A DNA stretch of 64,000 bases from Falsirhodobacter halotolerans (GTDB lineage: Bacteria; Pseudomonadota; Alphaproteobacteria; Rhodobacterales; Rhodobacteraceae): assembly GCF_022899245.1 (NCBI RefSeq), contig NZ_JALJAZ010000003.1, positions 1 through 64,000 on the forward strand. Reading direction: 5' to 3'. This document shows positions 51,054 through 60,088 of this stretch, piece by piece. Positions within the stretch are counted from its first letter, which is position 1, and each line of letters starts with the position of its first letter. Both the position numbers and the translations under genes were made by a program. A model generated the notes under the pieces. That model saw nothing but the letters and a program-made list of their open reading frames with translations. It searched no databases and was not told the origin of the DNA.

Positions 51054-52361
51054 ATGCCCGATTTTCGCATCGCCCCAAAGACCACCCCGTTCTGGTGGGA
51101 GGAGGCGCCGGTGCGCCCGCTGCCCGACACGCCGATGCCTGCGCGGGCGGATGTGGTGATCGTGGGGGCGGGCTATGCCGGGTTGACGGCGGGCCTGACC
51201 CTGGCCCGCGCGGGCCGGTCGGTGGTGATCCTCGACAAGATGAACCCCGGCGAAGGAGCCTCCAGCCGGAACGGCGGCATCACCAGCGGCAACATCCGCC
51301 CCGGTTTTTCCGACCTGAAACGCCGCCACGGCGAAGCGCGGGCCCTCGCGATCGAGGCCGAGGGCAAGGACGCCCGCGCCTTCACCTATGAGTTCATCCG
51401 GGCCGAGGGGATCGACTGCGACCTGCAGATGACGGGCCGCTTCTATGGCGCGATCGACCGCCGGAAATACGACAGGATGGCGCGCGATGCCGAAACCCTG
51501 TCGCGCAGATTGCAGATCGACGCCTTCGGCGTGCCGGAGGCGGAACAGCGGCGTTATCTCGGCACCGACTTTTATCGCGGTGGGTCCGTACGCATGGATA
51601 TCGGGGGCCTGCATCCCGCGAAATACCATGCGGGGCTTTTGCGCGTGACGCAGGCCGCGGGCGCGGTCGTGCGGTCCGGCGTGGCCGTGATGGGGGTGGC
51701 GCGGGACGGGGCCGGGTTCACCGTCGCCACATCGGCAGGCCCTGTTGCGGCGCGGCAGGTGCTGGTCTGCACCAACGGCTATACCGACGGTGCGGACCCC
51801 TGGCTGCGCCGCCGCATCGTCCCGGTCCGCAGCCGCATCATCGCGACCGACAAGCTGGCCCCCGATCTGATGGCCCGCCTGATGCCGCGCCTGATGATGT
51901 GCGGCGAGGACATGATTCTGGGCTGCTACTATCGCCCCTCGCCCGATGGCACCCGCATCCTGCTGGGGGGGCGGGACGCCTCGCAATCGGGCAGCGCCGC
52001 ATGGCCGACCGAGATGCTGCGCCGCCACCTGATCCGCCTGTTCCCCGAACTGGCCGATGTGGGGCTGAGCCACAGCTGGTTCGGCAATGTCGCCATGCAT
52101 CGCGACATGCTGCCCCGCATCTTCGACCATGACGGCGTGACCTATGCCACCGGGTTCTGCGGGTCGGGCGTCGTCTGGGCCCCGTGGATCGGGCGGCGCG
52201 CGGCGCTGCGGATGCTGGCCGAGGACTCTCCCCGTTCGGCCTTCGATTTCCGCCCGATGAAGGCCGTCCCGCTTTACGCGGGCAAACCGTATTTCATGCC
52301 GACACTGATCCAGATCTATCGCCTGCAGGACCGCATGGCCCTGAAGCGCGCCGAGCGTTAG
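51054..52361 (+). CDS. FAD-dependent amine/amino-acid oxidoreductase (DAO family, PuuB-like)
   Basis: 435 residues. The FAD-binding Rossmann motif is VVIVGAGYAGLTAGLTLARA near residue 35, and the second FAD segment near the C-terminus is TYATGFCGSGVVWAPWIGR. The N-terminal PFWWEEAP resembles gamma-glutamylputrescine oxidase-type proteins. Substrates are probably secondary amines or N-substituted amino acids. Its end overlaps the LysR gene's end by 4 bp. The 100 bp before it has a C5/G5 inverted repeat (50944-50968) that may terminate the efflux operon. Confidence 0.87.
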   Translation: MPDFRIAPKTTPFWWEEAPVRPLPDTPMPARADVVIVGAGYAGLTAGLTLARAGRSVVILDKMNPGEGASSRNGGITSGNIRPGFSDLKRRHGEARALAIEAEGKDARAFTYEFIRAEGIDCDLQMTGRFYGAIDRRKYDRMARDAETLSRRLQIDAFGVPEAEQRRYLGTDFYRGGSVRMDIGGLHPAKYHAGLLRVTQAAGAVVRSGVAVMGVARDGAGFTVATSAGPVAARQVLVCTNGYTDGADPWLRRRIVPVRSRIIATDKLAPDLMARLMPRLMMCGEDMILGCYYRPSPDGTRILLGGRDASQSGSAAWPTEMLRRHLIRLFPELADVGLSHSWFGNVAMHRDMLPRIFDHDGVTYATGFCGSGVVWAPWIGRRAALRMLAEDSPRSAFDFRPMKAVPLYAGKPYFMPTLIQIYRLQDRMALKRAER

Positions 52362-53266
52362 GGCCGGGGCAGGCCTTCGGCGATGGTGCGGATCAGGTCG
52401 ATCAGCAGGGCGGTGGCCGGCGCCAACGGCCGCCCCGCCGGCGTGATCGCGCCCCAGCGATAGGGCAGCGCAAACCCCAGCGGCACCGACACCACGCCGT
52501 CCACCGGCAGCCCGCGCAGCGTCATGCTTTCCACCACCGCGATGCCAAGGCCCTGACGCGCCAAGGCCACCGACACGCTGGAGGCGTTGCTGTCGATGCT
52601 GCGCGGGGGTCGGATGCCGCCCGCATCCAGCGCGGCGTTGATCGCATGGCGGATGCGATAGGGGTTGTGCGACGCGATCAACGTGGCGTCCCGGAAATCC
52701 GCCACATCGATCCGGTCGCGTCGGGCCAACGGGTGCGTGGCGGCCACCACGGCCACGCAGGGCACCTCGGCGGACCAGTGCACCTCCACCCCCGGATGAT
52801 CCAGGGGCAGGGTGGACAGCCCCAGATCCGCAATATGCCCCGCCGTGGACTGGATCACGTTTTCGGCCGAAACGCTGTTGAGATGCACATGGGCCGGACG
52901 CTGGGCCTCCGTCAGGCGCGCCAAGGCCGCCGGCACCACGCTGCTGGCCAGCGAGGGCAGGGCCGCGATGTGCAGGGGCAAGGGCGGCGCGTCGGCGATG
53001 GCGCGGGCCCGTGCGCCGATGGTGCGCAGCCCCGCCAGAAACATCTCGGCCTGCGCGTGGAAGGCCAGCCCCTGCTGCGTGGGGGTGATGCGCGGACCGT
53101 TGCGGTGCAGAAGGGGAAAGCCCACCTCCTCCTCCAACTCTTGTATCAGGCGGGTGATGACCGATTGCGACCGGCCAAGCGCGCGCGCCGCCCCGGTCAT
53201 CGACCCGATGGAGATGACGGCGATGAACGCCTCAAGCTGCTTGGTTTCCAGATAGTTCGGGTCCAT
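52358..53266 (-). CDS. LysR-family regulator at the end of the nine-gene operon
   Basis: 302 residues from the ATG at 53266, which overlaps the esterase stop (ATGA). The helix-turn-helix is near residues 5-62 (SMTGAARALGRSQSVITRLI), then the effector domain (PPLPLHIAALPSLASSVVPA). Being coupled at the end of the operon, instead of divergent, it would be made in proportion to its own targets. A likely role is control of this operon and perhaps of the divergent TTT transporter; the ligand is unknown. Confidence 0.92.
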   Translation of the reverse strand: MDPNYLETKQLEAFIAVISIGSMTGAARALGRSQSVITRLIQELEEEVGFPLLHRNGPRITPTQQGLAFHAQAEMFLAGLRTIGARARAIADAPPLPLHIAALPSLASSVVPAALARLTEAQRPAHVHLNSVSAENVIQSTAGHIADLGLSTLPLDHPGVEVHWSAEVPCVAVVAATHPLARRDRIDVADFRDATLIASHNPYRIRHAINAALDAGGIRPPRSIDSNASSVSVALARQGLGIAVVESMTLRGLPVDGVVSVPLGFALPYRWGAITPAGRPLAPATALLIDLIRTIAEGLPRP

Positions 53267-54711
53267 CAGGGTCGTGTCCAGAGCGCGGGACGCGGATCGA
53301 AGGGATCGCGCCGGATCGTGGCGGTGGTGCCGTCCACATGCATGACCCAAGGTGCCGCGGCGGTATAGGGGGTCCAGTTCGGCGCGCCCTTGATGAAGGC
53401 CGCCCAGATGTCATGCACGACGATGGCGGCCTCCGGGTCGGCCACGCGCTGGCGCTTGGGCAGGACGCTTTGGTCCATCCCGCGCCGATACCAGACGGCC
53501 CCGACCTCGGCCCCGTGGGGGGCGCCGGTTTCGTCCGGTGCGCAGGGGCCATAGAGGTATTTCCACACCGGCTGATGCGCGGCATGGGCGCGGGCAAACT
53601 CGGTCGCCGGGTTCTGGAACACCAGATCCCCCGCGATGGCACGCCAAAGGCCAAGGGGCGAATGATCGGGCAGGGCCGCGGCATAACGCGCCACGATTTC
53701 CGCGCCCGTCCACCCCATGGGGCGCACGCGGGGGTCCAGCCGGTGGATGACGTCGCGCAAGGTCATCCCCTCCGGCAGGGCGGTCGCATGGGTCAGGTAT
53801 TCCGCGCTGGTGCAGCCGATCATCATCGGCACGGGGGCGGTTCGGCCCTGCCGCGCCGCCTCCAGCGGGTGCACGGGCAGCGAGGGGCCCAGAACCGGCA
53901 CGAAGGGCACGCCCAGCATCGCCGCCCGCCCGTCCCGCCCCGGATCATGCCGTTCATAGCTTTCGTTGCACAGATCGCGCTGCGCCGTCAGAAGGTCGGG
54001 CAGGGGCACATGGCACGGATCGTCCGTGCCCAGCCGGTCGCACATGCGGCGCGTCAGCCGGCCCGCATCGTGGGGCGCGGCAATGGCGGTGGCGGCCCCG
54101 CTTTGCGGCATGGCCCGGGCGAACAGCCCGCGCGCGGCGGGCATCGCCATCAGCGCCGCCACCGCAAACCCGCCCGCCGACCGCCCGGCCAGCGTCACCC
54201 GCCCCGGATCGCCGCCGAAGGCCGCGATAGTGTCGCGCACCCATTCCAGCGCCGCGACAATGTCCAGAAGGCCGCGATTGTCCGGCCGCCCCGGCACATG
54301 CAGAAACCCCATCGCCCCAAGGCGATAGTTCACCGTCACCTCGACAATGCCCGACGCCGCGAAGGCGCCCGATTGCAAAACCGGCTCATTGGCCGACCCG
54401 ACTGCGTATCCGCCGCCGTGAATCCAGACCAGCACCGGCGCGCGCCCGTTGGGATCGGGGGTGCGGATGTTGACCGTGCGGAAATCCTCGCCCGCCGTCA
54501 GGGCTGACGTCGCCGCCGTTCCCACGGGGCCATAGGTCGGAACCTGCGGACAGACCGGCCCAAGGCGCGTGGCATCGCGGACCCCGGCCCACGGGGGCAT
54601 GGGGGTGGGCGCGTCGAAGCGGTTGCAATCCGTGACCGGCGCGGCATAGGGCACGCCCAGAAACGCGCCGTTTCGCCCGCGAAGCGCGCCCGCCGCCGTC
54701 TGGACGATCAT
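53266..54711 (-). CDS. Type-B carboxylesterase family hydrolase
   Basis: 481 residues, no signal peptide. The oxyanion-hole motif is VLVWIHGGGYAVGSA, the nucleophile Ser is in LAGRSAGGFAVAAL (GXSXG, with Arg where Glu is usual), the acid is probably in GCTSAEYLTHA, and the His is in GAPHGAEVGAVWY. All triad members are therefore plausible. It hydrolyses carboxylic esters; the substrate is unknown. The ATG overlaps the permease stop and its stop overlaps the LysR start. Confidence 0.9.
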   Translation of the reverse strand: MIVQTAAGALRGRNGAFLGVPYAAPVTDCNRFDAPTPMPPWAGVRDATRLGPVCPQVPTYGPVGTAATSALTAGEDFRTVNIRTPDPNGRAPVLVWIHGGGYAVGSANEPVLQSGAFAASGIVEVTVNYRLGAMGFLHVPGRPDNRGLLDIVAALEWVRDTIAAFGGDPGRVTLAGRSAGGFAVAALMAMPAARGLFARAMPQSGAATAIAAPHDAGRLTRRMCDRLGTDDPCHVPLPDLLTAQRDLCNESYERHDPGRDGRAAMLGVPFVPVLGPSLPVHPLEAARQGRTAPVPMMIGCTSAEYLTHATALPEGMTLRDVIHRLDPRVRPMGWTGAEIVARYAAALPDHSPLGLWRAIAGDLVFQNPATEFARAHAAHQPVWKYLYGPCAPDETGAPHGAEVGAVWYRRGMDQSVLPKRQRVADPEAAIVVHDIWAAFIKGAPNWTPYTAAAPWVMHVDGTTATIRRDPFDPRPALWTRP

Positions 54712-55481
54712 ATCGCCCGCCTCAGCCCGATCAGGCGTTCCACCAAGACCACCACCGCGATGGAGATCAGGATCAGCACGACCGACAGCGCCGCGATCTG
54801 CGGATCGGTGGAGTATTCGAGATAACGGTAGATCTCGGTCGGCAGGGTGGAGGTGCGGATCGACACGATGAAGAGCGAGATCGTCGCCTCGTCGAAGGAA
54901 ATGAGAAAGGCGATGACCCCACCCGCGATCAGGCCCGGACGGACCAGCGGCAGCGTGATGCGGCGGAACACGGTCAGGGGGGAGGCGCCGTGCACCATCG
55001 CCGCCTCCTCGACCCGCCGGTCCACGGCCATCAGGCTCATGGTGATGGTCCGCACGGTATAGGGGATGGTGATCCCCAGATGCGCCAGCGTGATCCCGGC
55101 ATAGGTGTCCAGAAGCCCGATCGGGGCCAGCACCAGCATCAGCCCCACCGCCAGCACGATGGATGGCACAAGGAACGGGGCGAGCACCAGAAACCCGATC
55201 CCGTCGCGCCCGCGGAAACGGTAGCGGACAAGGGCCAGCGACAACAGCATCCCGATCGCCACGGCCACGAGCCCGACGATCAGCCCGATCAGCACGCTGC
55301 GCCCGAAGGCGGAGATGAACGCCTCGTTCGCGAAGACTTTGGCATAGCTGCCGAAAGACAGGCTTTCGGGCGGAAAGGCCAGATATTGCCGCGTGTCGAA
55401 GGACACGATGAACACGACGATGATCGGTGCCAGAAGGAACAGATAGAGGAGCGTCAGGCTCAGATTGCGCACGGCTTTCAT
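54708..55481 (-). CDS. ABC transporter permease, PotC type
   Basis: 257 residues, six predicted helices, with the EAA loop (VDRRVEEAAMVHGASPLTVF). It is the second permease of a spermidine/putrescine-type importer and starts 1 bp after the PotB-type stop. Confidence 0.93.
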   Translation of the reverse strand: MKAVRNLSLTLLYLFLLAPIIVVFIVSFDTRQYLAFPPESLSFGSYAKVFANEAFISAFGRSVLIGLIVGLVAVAIGMLLSLALVRYRFRGRDGIGFLVLAPFLVPSIVLAVGLMLVLAPIGLLDTYAGITLAHLGITIPYTVRTITMSLMAVDRRVEEAAMVHGASPLTVFRRITLPLVRPGLIAGGVIAFLISFDEATISLFIVSIRTSTLPTEIYRYLEYSTDPQIAALSVVLILISIAVVVLVERLIGLRRAI

Positions 55482-55482
55482 C

Positions 55483-56358
55483 TTACCCCTCCAGCCGCCG
55501 CAGGGCGCGTTGATAGATCACGATGACCGACGAGAACAACACCAGCAGCACCATCGACAGCGCCGCGGCAAGGGGCCAGTTCAGCGTGACGGTCGCCTCG
55601 TTGAACACCTCGGTCCCCAGCACGAACACACGCCCCCCGCCCATCAGGCGCGGCGTGACAAAGGACGAGATGGCCAGCACGAAAACCAGAAGCGCCCCGG
55701 TCAGCACGCCGGGCAGCGACAGCGGCAGGATGATCCTCCAGAACACCCGCAGGCGGTTCGCGCCCAGCATGGCGGCCGCCTCCTCCAACTGGGTGGACAG
55801 CCGCCCGAACCCCGCCAGCATGGCAAGGATGGCATAGGGCATGAGAATCTCCACCAGCGCCACCGTCGCGCCGAAGCTGTTGTTCGACAGACGGAACGGC
55901 GTGTCGATCAGCGACAACGATTGCAGCGTACCGTTGATGACCCCGCGATCGCCCAGAATGACCATCCAGCCATAGGTCCGCACCACCGCCGAGGTCAGAA
56001 GCGGAGCCACCGCCAGCGCGGTCAAAACCCCGCGCCACCGGCTTTCGGTGCGCGACAAAAACAGCGCAATGGGATAGCCGAGCACCACGGCGAAGAAGCT
56101 GACCGTCAGCCCCAGCGTAAGGGTGTTGAGCGCGACCTTCCAGTAGAACGGATCGGTCAGGGCGGCGACGTAATGTTCCACCGTCCAGCCCCCGCCGAAG
56201 GCCGCCATCGTCGAGCCGGAAAACGATGCGCGCAAAAGCCACGCCATCGGCAGGATGAAGGTGGCCAGAAGCGCCAGAAGGCCCGGCAGCAGAAGGGCCA
56301 GCACCAGCCAGCGGTTTCGGCTCGTGGCGGGCGCGGTGTGGGTGGCCCCGCCGCTCAT
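55483..56358 (-). CDS. ABC transporter permease, PotB type
   Basis: 291 residues, six predicted helices, EAA loop LSTQLEEAAAMLGANRLRVF. Its ATG overlaps the stop of the ATPase gene (ATGA). The N-terminus (RNRWLVLALLLPGLLALLAT) is typical of the family. Confidence 0.93.
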   Translation of the reverse strand: MSGGATHTAPATSRNRWLVLALLLPGLLALLATFILPMAWLLRASFSGSTMAAFGGGWTVEHYVAALTDPFYWKVALNTLTLGLTVSFFAVVLGYPIALFLSRTESRWRGVLTALAVAPLLTSAVVRTYGWMVILGDRGVINGTLQSLSLIDTPFRLSNNSFGATVALVEILMPYAILAMLAGFGRLSTQLEEAAAMLGANRLRVFWRIILPLSLPGVLTGALLVFVLAISSFVTPRLMGGGRVFVLGTEVFNEATVTLNWPLAAALSMVLLVLFSSVIVIYQRALRRLEG

Positions 56359-57413
56359 GCCGGGGGTCCGATCAGGGTCACGTCCTCGGGGGCGACGGTC
56401 AGGGTGATCTCCTGCCCGCGTTCGGGCAGGGATCCGGCATGGGTGGGGATGTCGGCCTGAAGCGCCACCGTTCCCGCCCGCACCGTGATCGTCATGATCT
56501 GCCCGCGATAGATCACATCCTCCACCACGCCGGTGAACCGGTTGGCACCCGTGCCGCCCAGGGCCAGACGATGCGGGCGGATCAGCAGCCGGACGGGCGC
56601 GCCCGGTGCCATGTCGCCAGCAAAGCGGACAGGGCCCACGCCCTCGATCTCGGCCAGGCCGCGTTCGACCATACGGCCCGTCAGGAAGTTGCCCGCCCCG
56701 ATGAAAGAGGCCACGAAATCGGTCTGCGGTTGGTCGAAGATCTGCCGCGGGGTGCCGATCTGCTCCAGCTTGCCCGCCGACATGACGGCCAGCCGGTCGG
56801 CCATCGACAGCGCCTCGTCCTGATCGTGGGTGACGAAGATCGCGGTGACGCCGGTACGGCTTTGGATCTCGCGGATTTCGTCCCGCATCTCGTCGCGCAG
56901 CTTGGCGTCAAGGTTCGACAGCGGCTCGTCCAGCAGCAGCAATTCCGGTTCAATCACCAGCGATCGCGCGATGGCGCAGCGTTGCTGCTGGCCGCCCGAC
57001 AACTGCGTGATGCGCCGATCCCCAAGGCCCGTCAGCTTCACCAGATCCAGCGCGCGGGCCACCTTCGCCGCACGGTCGGATTTGGGGATACCCCGCATCT
57101 CCAACCCGAAGGCGATGTTTTCGGCCACCGTCAGATGGGGAAACAGGGCGTAGGCCTGAAACACCATGCCCATGTTGCGCTTGTGGACGGGGATCTGCAA
57201 AATCTCCCGCCCGTTCAGGCGGATGGAGCCGGAGGTCGGCTCCACCAGCCCCGCGATCATCCGCAGGATGGTGGTCTTGCCGCAGCCGGACGGACCCAGC
57301 AGGGCAAGCATTTCCCCCCGTGGAAGCGAGAAGCCGACATCATCGACCGAAGGCGTGGCCGCGCCGGGATAGGTCTTGACCAGATGTTCGACGATGACAT
57401 GGGAATCGGTCAC
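56355..57413 (-). CDS. ABC transporter ATP-binding protein, PotA type, GTG start
   Basis: 352 residues. The only fitting start is the GTG at 57413 (fMet-TDSHVIVEHLVKTYPG), with AAGGG 6-10 nt before it; no in-frame ATG is nearby, and the longer frame upstream is an artefact. Walker A GPSGCGKTTILRMI, signature LSGGQQQRCAIARSL, Walker B LLLLDEPLSNLDAKL, and a C-terminal TOBE domain. It energises the PotB/PotC-type permeases. Confidence 0.93.
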   Translation of the reverse strand: MTDSHVIVEHLVKTYPGAATPSVDDVGFSLPRGEMLALLGPSGCGKTTILRMIAGLVEPTSGSIRLNGREILQIPVHKRNMGMVFQAYALFPHLTVAENIAFGLEMRGIPKSDRAAKVARALDLVKLTGLGDRRITQLSGGQQQRCAIARSLVIEPELLLLDEPLSNLDAKLRDEMRDEIREIQSRTGVTAIFVTHDQDEALSMADRLAVMSAGKLEQIGTPRQIFDQPQTDFVASFIGAGNFLTGRMVERGLAEIEGVGPVRFAGDMAPGAPVRLLIRPHRLALGGTGANRFTGVVEDVIYRGQIMTITVRAGTVALQADIPTHAGSLPERGQEITLTVAPEDVTLIGPPA

Positions 57414-57424
57414 GAAAGACCCTT

Positions 57425-58450
57425 TCAGTTGAAGGCGATGACTTCGCGGTTGATGCGCTGGATCCATTGGGCATAGACATCCGCGACCCACGGCCAATCC
57501 AGCGTCATCTGCGCCGCTTGCGCCTCGGGGCTGCCATAGATGCGTTCGGCCACCTCGGGGGGCAGTTCGACCTTGGTGTTGACGGGGCCATAGAAGCTCT
57601 GCTCGGCGAAGGCGGTCTGCGCCTCGGCGCTCAGGGCATAGTTGATGAAGGTCTGCGCGGCTTCGGCATTGGCCGACCCTTCGATCAGGTTGATCGTGTT
57701 CGTCTGACCGATCGACCCTTCGACGGGGGCCGACACGCCGATGATCCCGCCTTGCGTGTCGTGCAGGTATTGCGACCGGCCGTTCCAGCAGATCGACAGG
57801 TCCACCTCGCCCGACTGGACGACGGCATAGCAGTCGGGGGCGGGCTCCCATGTCAGGACGTTCGGGGCGAAGGCCTTCATCGCCTCGATCCCCGGATCGA
57901 TGCTGTCCTTGTAATCGCCGCCCGCGATATGGGTCAGGATGGGCAGCAGGATGACGCCGCGCGTGTCGCCCAGCTTGGCCGCGATACGCCCCTTGTATTC
58001 CGGGTCCACCAGATCGTTCCACGAGGTCGGGGGTTCGGACACCGTTTCCGTGTTGTAAAGGATGGTCAGGTTGTCCTGCGAGAAGGCGATGGTGCGATCA
58101 TCGTCGATCCGGGCCCAGTCGGGCTGATCGGCCAGGTTCGGCACCGCCGCTTCGTCCAAGCGTGCGAACAGGTCGGATTCGTTGGCCTTGATGGCGACGG
58201 CCACGTCGATCAGCGCCACGTCGATGGTAGGGTTGCGGGCCTGCCGCGTCAGAAGGGCCAGCGTCTCGGCCGAGTTCTTGGAGGGCTGGTAGTTCACCGT
58301 GATGCCGGGATTGGCCTGTTCGAACGGGTCGATGATGAACTTCTGGTAATTGTCGGCGAACACGCCGGAAAAACCGATGACATTGATCTCCTGCGCCTGC
58401 GCCGTGCCGGTGGCAAGGAGGGCTGCGAGGGTGAGTGATAGGGCCTTCAT
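57425..58450 (-). CDS. ABC transporter substrate-binding protein, PotD/iron-type (family 1-like)
   Basis: 341 residues. The signal peptide is MKALSLTLAALLATGTAQA with cleavage before QEINV. The mature part resembles periplasmic spermidine/putrescine-type proteins: VFADNYQKFIIDPFEQANPG, LYNTETVSEPPTSWNDLVDP, and CYAVVQSGEVDLSICWNGRS. The polyamine-binding acidic residues cannot be confirmed by eye, so the substrate may be another small cationic or zwitterionic compound. It lies 11 bp before the ATPase gene. Confidence 0.9.
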   Translation of the reverse strand: MKALSLTLAALLATGTAQAQEINVIGFSGVFADNYQKFIIDPFEQANPGITVNYQPSKNSAETLALLTRQARNPTIDVALIDVAVAIKANESDLFARLDEAAVPNLADQPDWARIDDDRTIAFSQDNLTILYNTETVSEPPTSWNDLVDPEYKGRIAAKLGDTRGVILLPILTHIAGGDYKDSIDPGIEAMKAFAPNVLTWEPAPDCYAVVQSGEVDLSICWNGRSQYLHDTQGGIIGVSAPVEGSIGQTNTINLIEGSANAEAAQTFINYALSAEAQTAFAEQSFYGPVNTKVELPPEVAERIYGSPEAQAAQMTLDWPWVADVYAQWIQRINREVIAFN

Positions 58451-58466
58451 GTCCGTCTCTCCTGTC

Positions 58467-59486
58467 TCAGGTGGTGGGGGTCCAGGCGGCGTCGAACAGA
58501 CGCATCCAGTTCCCGCCCAGAATGTCCGTCACGTTGTCGTTGCCCCAGCCGCGTGCCAGCATCCTGGCGGTCATGTGGGGCATGTCGGTCATCCGCCGCA
58601 CGCCCAAGGGCTTGTTGATCTTCACGCTGCCGAATTCGGTCAGCTTGCGGGCCGTGCCCTTGTCCTTGTTGGCCCAAAGCAGCCAGTCGGACGGGCGCGG
58701 ACGGTCGAGGCTGAAATCGGTGCCGATGCCCACATGATCGACGCCGACAAGGTCGATCACATGCTCCATCGCGTCCAGAACATCCTCCACCGTCGCGTCG
58801 TTGCCGGCCTTCAAGCCGGGCGCGAAGAAGCTGATGCCGATCAACCCGCCCTTTTCGGCGCAGGCCAGAAACAGATCGTCGTTCTTGTTGCGCTTCACAT
58901 CGTGCAGGGCGCGGGGCAGGATGTGGCTGATGCAGACCGGCGCCTTGGAATAGGCGATGGTGTCGGCCGAGGTCTTGTCGCCCACATGGCTCAGATCGCA
59001 CAGCACGCCAAGGCGGTTCATCTCCGACACCACCTCGCGGCCAAAACCCGTCAGGCCGCTGTCGTTCTCCTCCAGATAGCCCGCGCCGGAATAATTCTGG
59101 GTGTTGTAGGTCAGCTGCATGATGTTGACGCCCAGATCCTTGAAGATCTCGACATGATCCAGCTTGTCCTCCAGCGGCGAGGTGTTCTGCCAGCCAAGGA
59201 TGATGCCCACGCGGCCTTCGGCCTTGGCCGCGCGGATGTCGGCCGTGGTGCGCACGGGGCGCAGGATGTCGTCATTCTCGCGCAGGAAGCGTTTCCACAT
59301 GGAGACGTAGTCGATCCCCTCGCGGAAATTCTCCCACAACACGGTGGAGACGTTCACGGCGGTCAGGCCGCCGGCCACCATCTCCTCGAAGATCGGGCGG
59401 CCCCACAGGCAGGTCTGCAGGCCATCGACCACGATGGCGCGGTCGTGCAGGGCTTGGGCATCGGCGGGAACGGGGGTGTCCATCAT
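58467..59486 (-). CDS. M19 membrane-dipeptidase family protein with altered zinc-site motifs
   Basis: 339 residues from the ATG at 59486 (AAGGAG before it). Fold-level matches to renal dipeptidase are strong: GVLCDLSHVGDKTSADTI, KAPVCISHILPRALHDVKRN, and GVDHVGIGTDFSLDRPRPSD. The two other metal motifs differ: the usual DGHND near the N-terminus reads DGLQT, and the bridging Glu region (usually EG) reads ILGWQNTSP. Two of three zinc-site elements are thus changed, so a different metal site or reaction is likely. The substrate is unknown. Confidence 0.87.
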   Translation of the reverse strand: MMDTPVPADAQALHDRAIVVDGLQTCLWGRPIFEEMVAGGLTAVNVSTVLWENFREGIDYVSMWKRFLRENDDILRPVRTTADIRAAKAEGRVGIILGWQNTSPLEDKLDHVEIFKDLGVNIMQLTYNTQNYSGAGYLEENDSGLTGFGREVVSEMNRLGVLCDLSHVGDKTSADTIAYSKAPVCISHILPRALHDVKRNKNDDLFLACAEKGGLIGISFFAPGLKAGNDATVEDVLDAMEHVIDLVGVDHVGIGTDFSLDRPRPSDWLLWANKDKGTARKLTEFGSVKINKPLGVRRMTDMPHMTARMLARGWGNDNVTDILGGNWMRLFDAAWTPTT

Positions 59487-60088
59487 GCGGGCTCCTTCAT
59501 CTTGGTCAGGGCGCGGGCCACGAAATCGAGGCGGTCCTGACCCCAGAACAAGTCGTCATTCACGACATAGGTGGGGGTGCCGAAGATGCCCCGCCGTTCG
59601 GCTTCGGCCAGATTCTCGTGCCAGTCGGCCACGATGTCGGGCGTCTGCGGATCGCGCACAAGGCTGTCGTCGCCAAGGGTGGCACGGGCCAGGTCCCGCA
59701 ACGTGTCCAGATCGGCGATGTCGCGATCCTCGGCCCACAGCGCGCGCTGGATGGCGAAGGAAAATCCGGTGGCGTCGATCCCGGCCTTCTGCACGGCGAT
59801 CACCGCCTGCGCCGCCGTCTCGATGGTGCGGCAGGGATAGTATTTCGGTTTCAGGTTCAGCGGGATGCCCAGATGCGTCCGCCAGCGGTCCAGCTCCACC
59901 TCGTGATATTTCTGGCGGTAATCGGGGCGGGTGCGCAGGGGGATGCCGCCATTCGCCTCGATGATGCGGATGGGGCGCAGGATCAGCCTCGCCCCCACGT
60001 CGCGCGCGATCTGCCCCATCCGCTGCGCCCCGAAATAGGCCCAAGGGGAGGAGATGCCGTAAAAGGCCTGCAGGACGGGTTCAGACAT
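59483..60088 (-). CDS. 2-hydroxychromene-2-carboxylate isomerase-like protein (DsbA/GST-kappa fold)
   Basis: 201 residues. Members use glutathione to isomerise an aromatic ring-cleavage intermediate in naphthalene breakdown, and others have unrelated roles. The active-site start FYGISSPWAYFGAQRM carries the Ser-Pro-Trp typical of the family. KYYPCRTIETAAQAVI and GIFGTPTYVVNDDLFWGQDR complete the pattern. No ring dioxygenase is nearby, so a literal naphthalene role is doubtful. It overlaps both neighbours. Confidence 0.88.
   Translation of the reverse strand: MSEPVLQAFYGISSPWAYFGAQRMGQIARDVGARLILRPIRIIEANGGIPLRTRPDYRQKYHEVELDRWRTHLGIPLNLKPKYYPCRTIETAAQAVIAVQKAGIDATGFSFAIQRALWAEDRDIADLDTLRDLARATLGDDSLVRDPQTPDIVADWHENLAEAERRGIFGTPTYVVNDDLFWGQDRLDFVARALTKMKEPA

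Noticed and set aside
59483-60088. Naphthalene degradation
   Set aside because: One isomerase-like protein is not enough; no ring-hydroxylating or ring-cleaving dioxygenase, hydratase-aldolase or salicylate genes are in the window.
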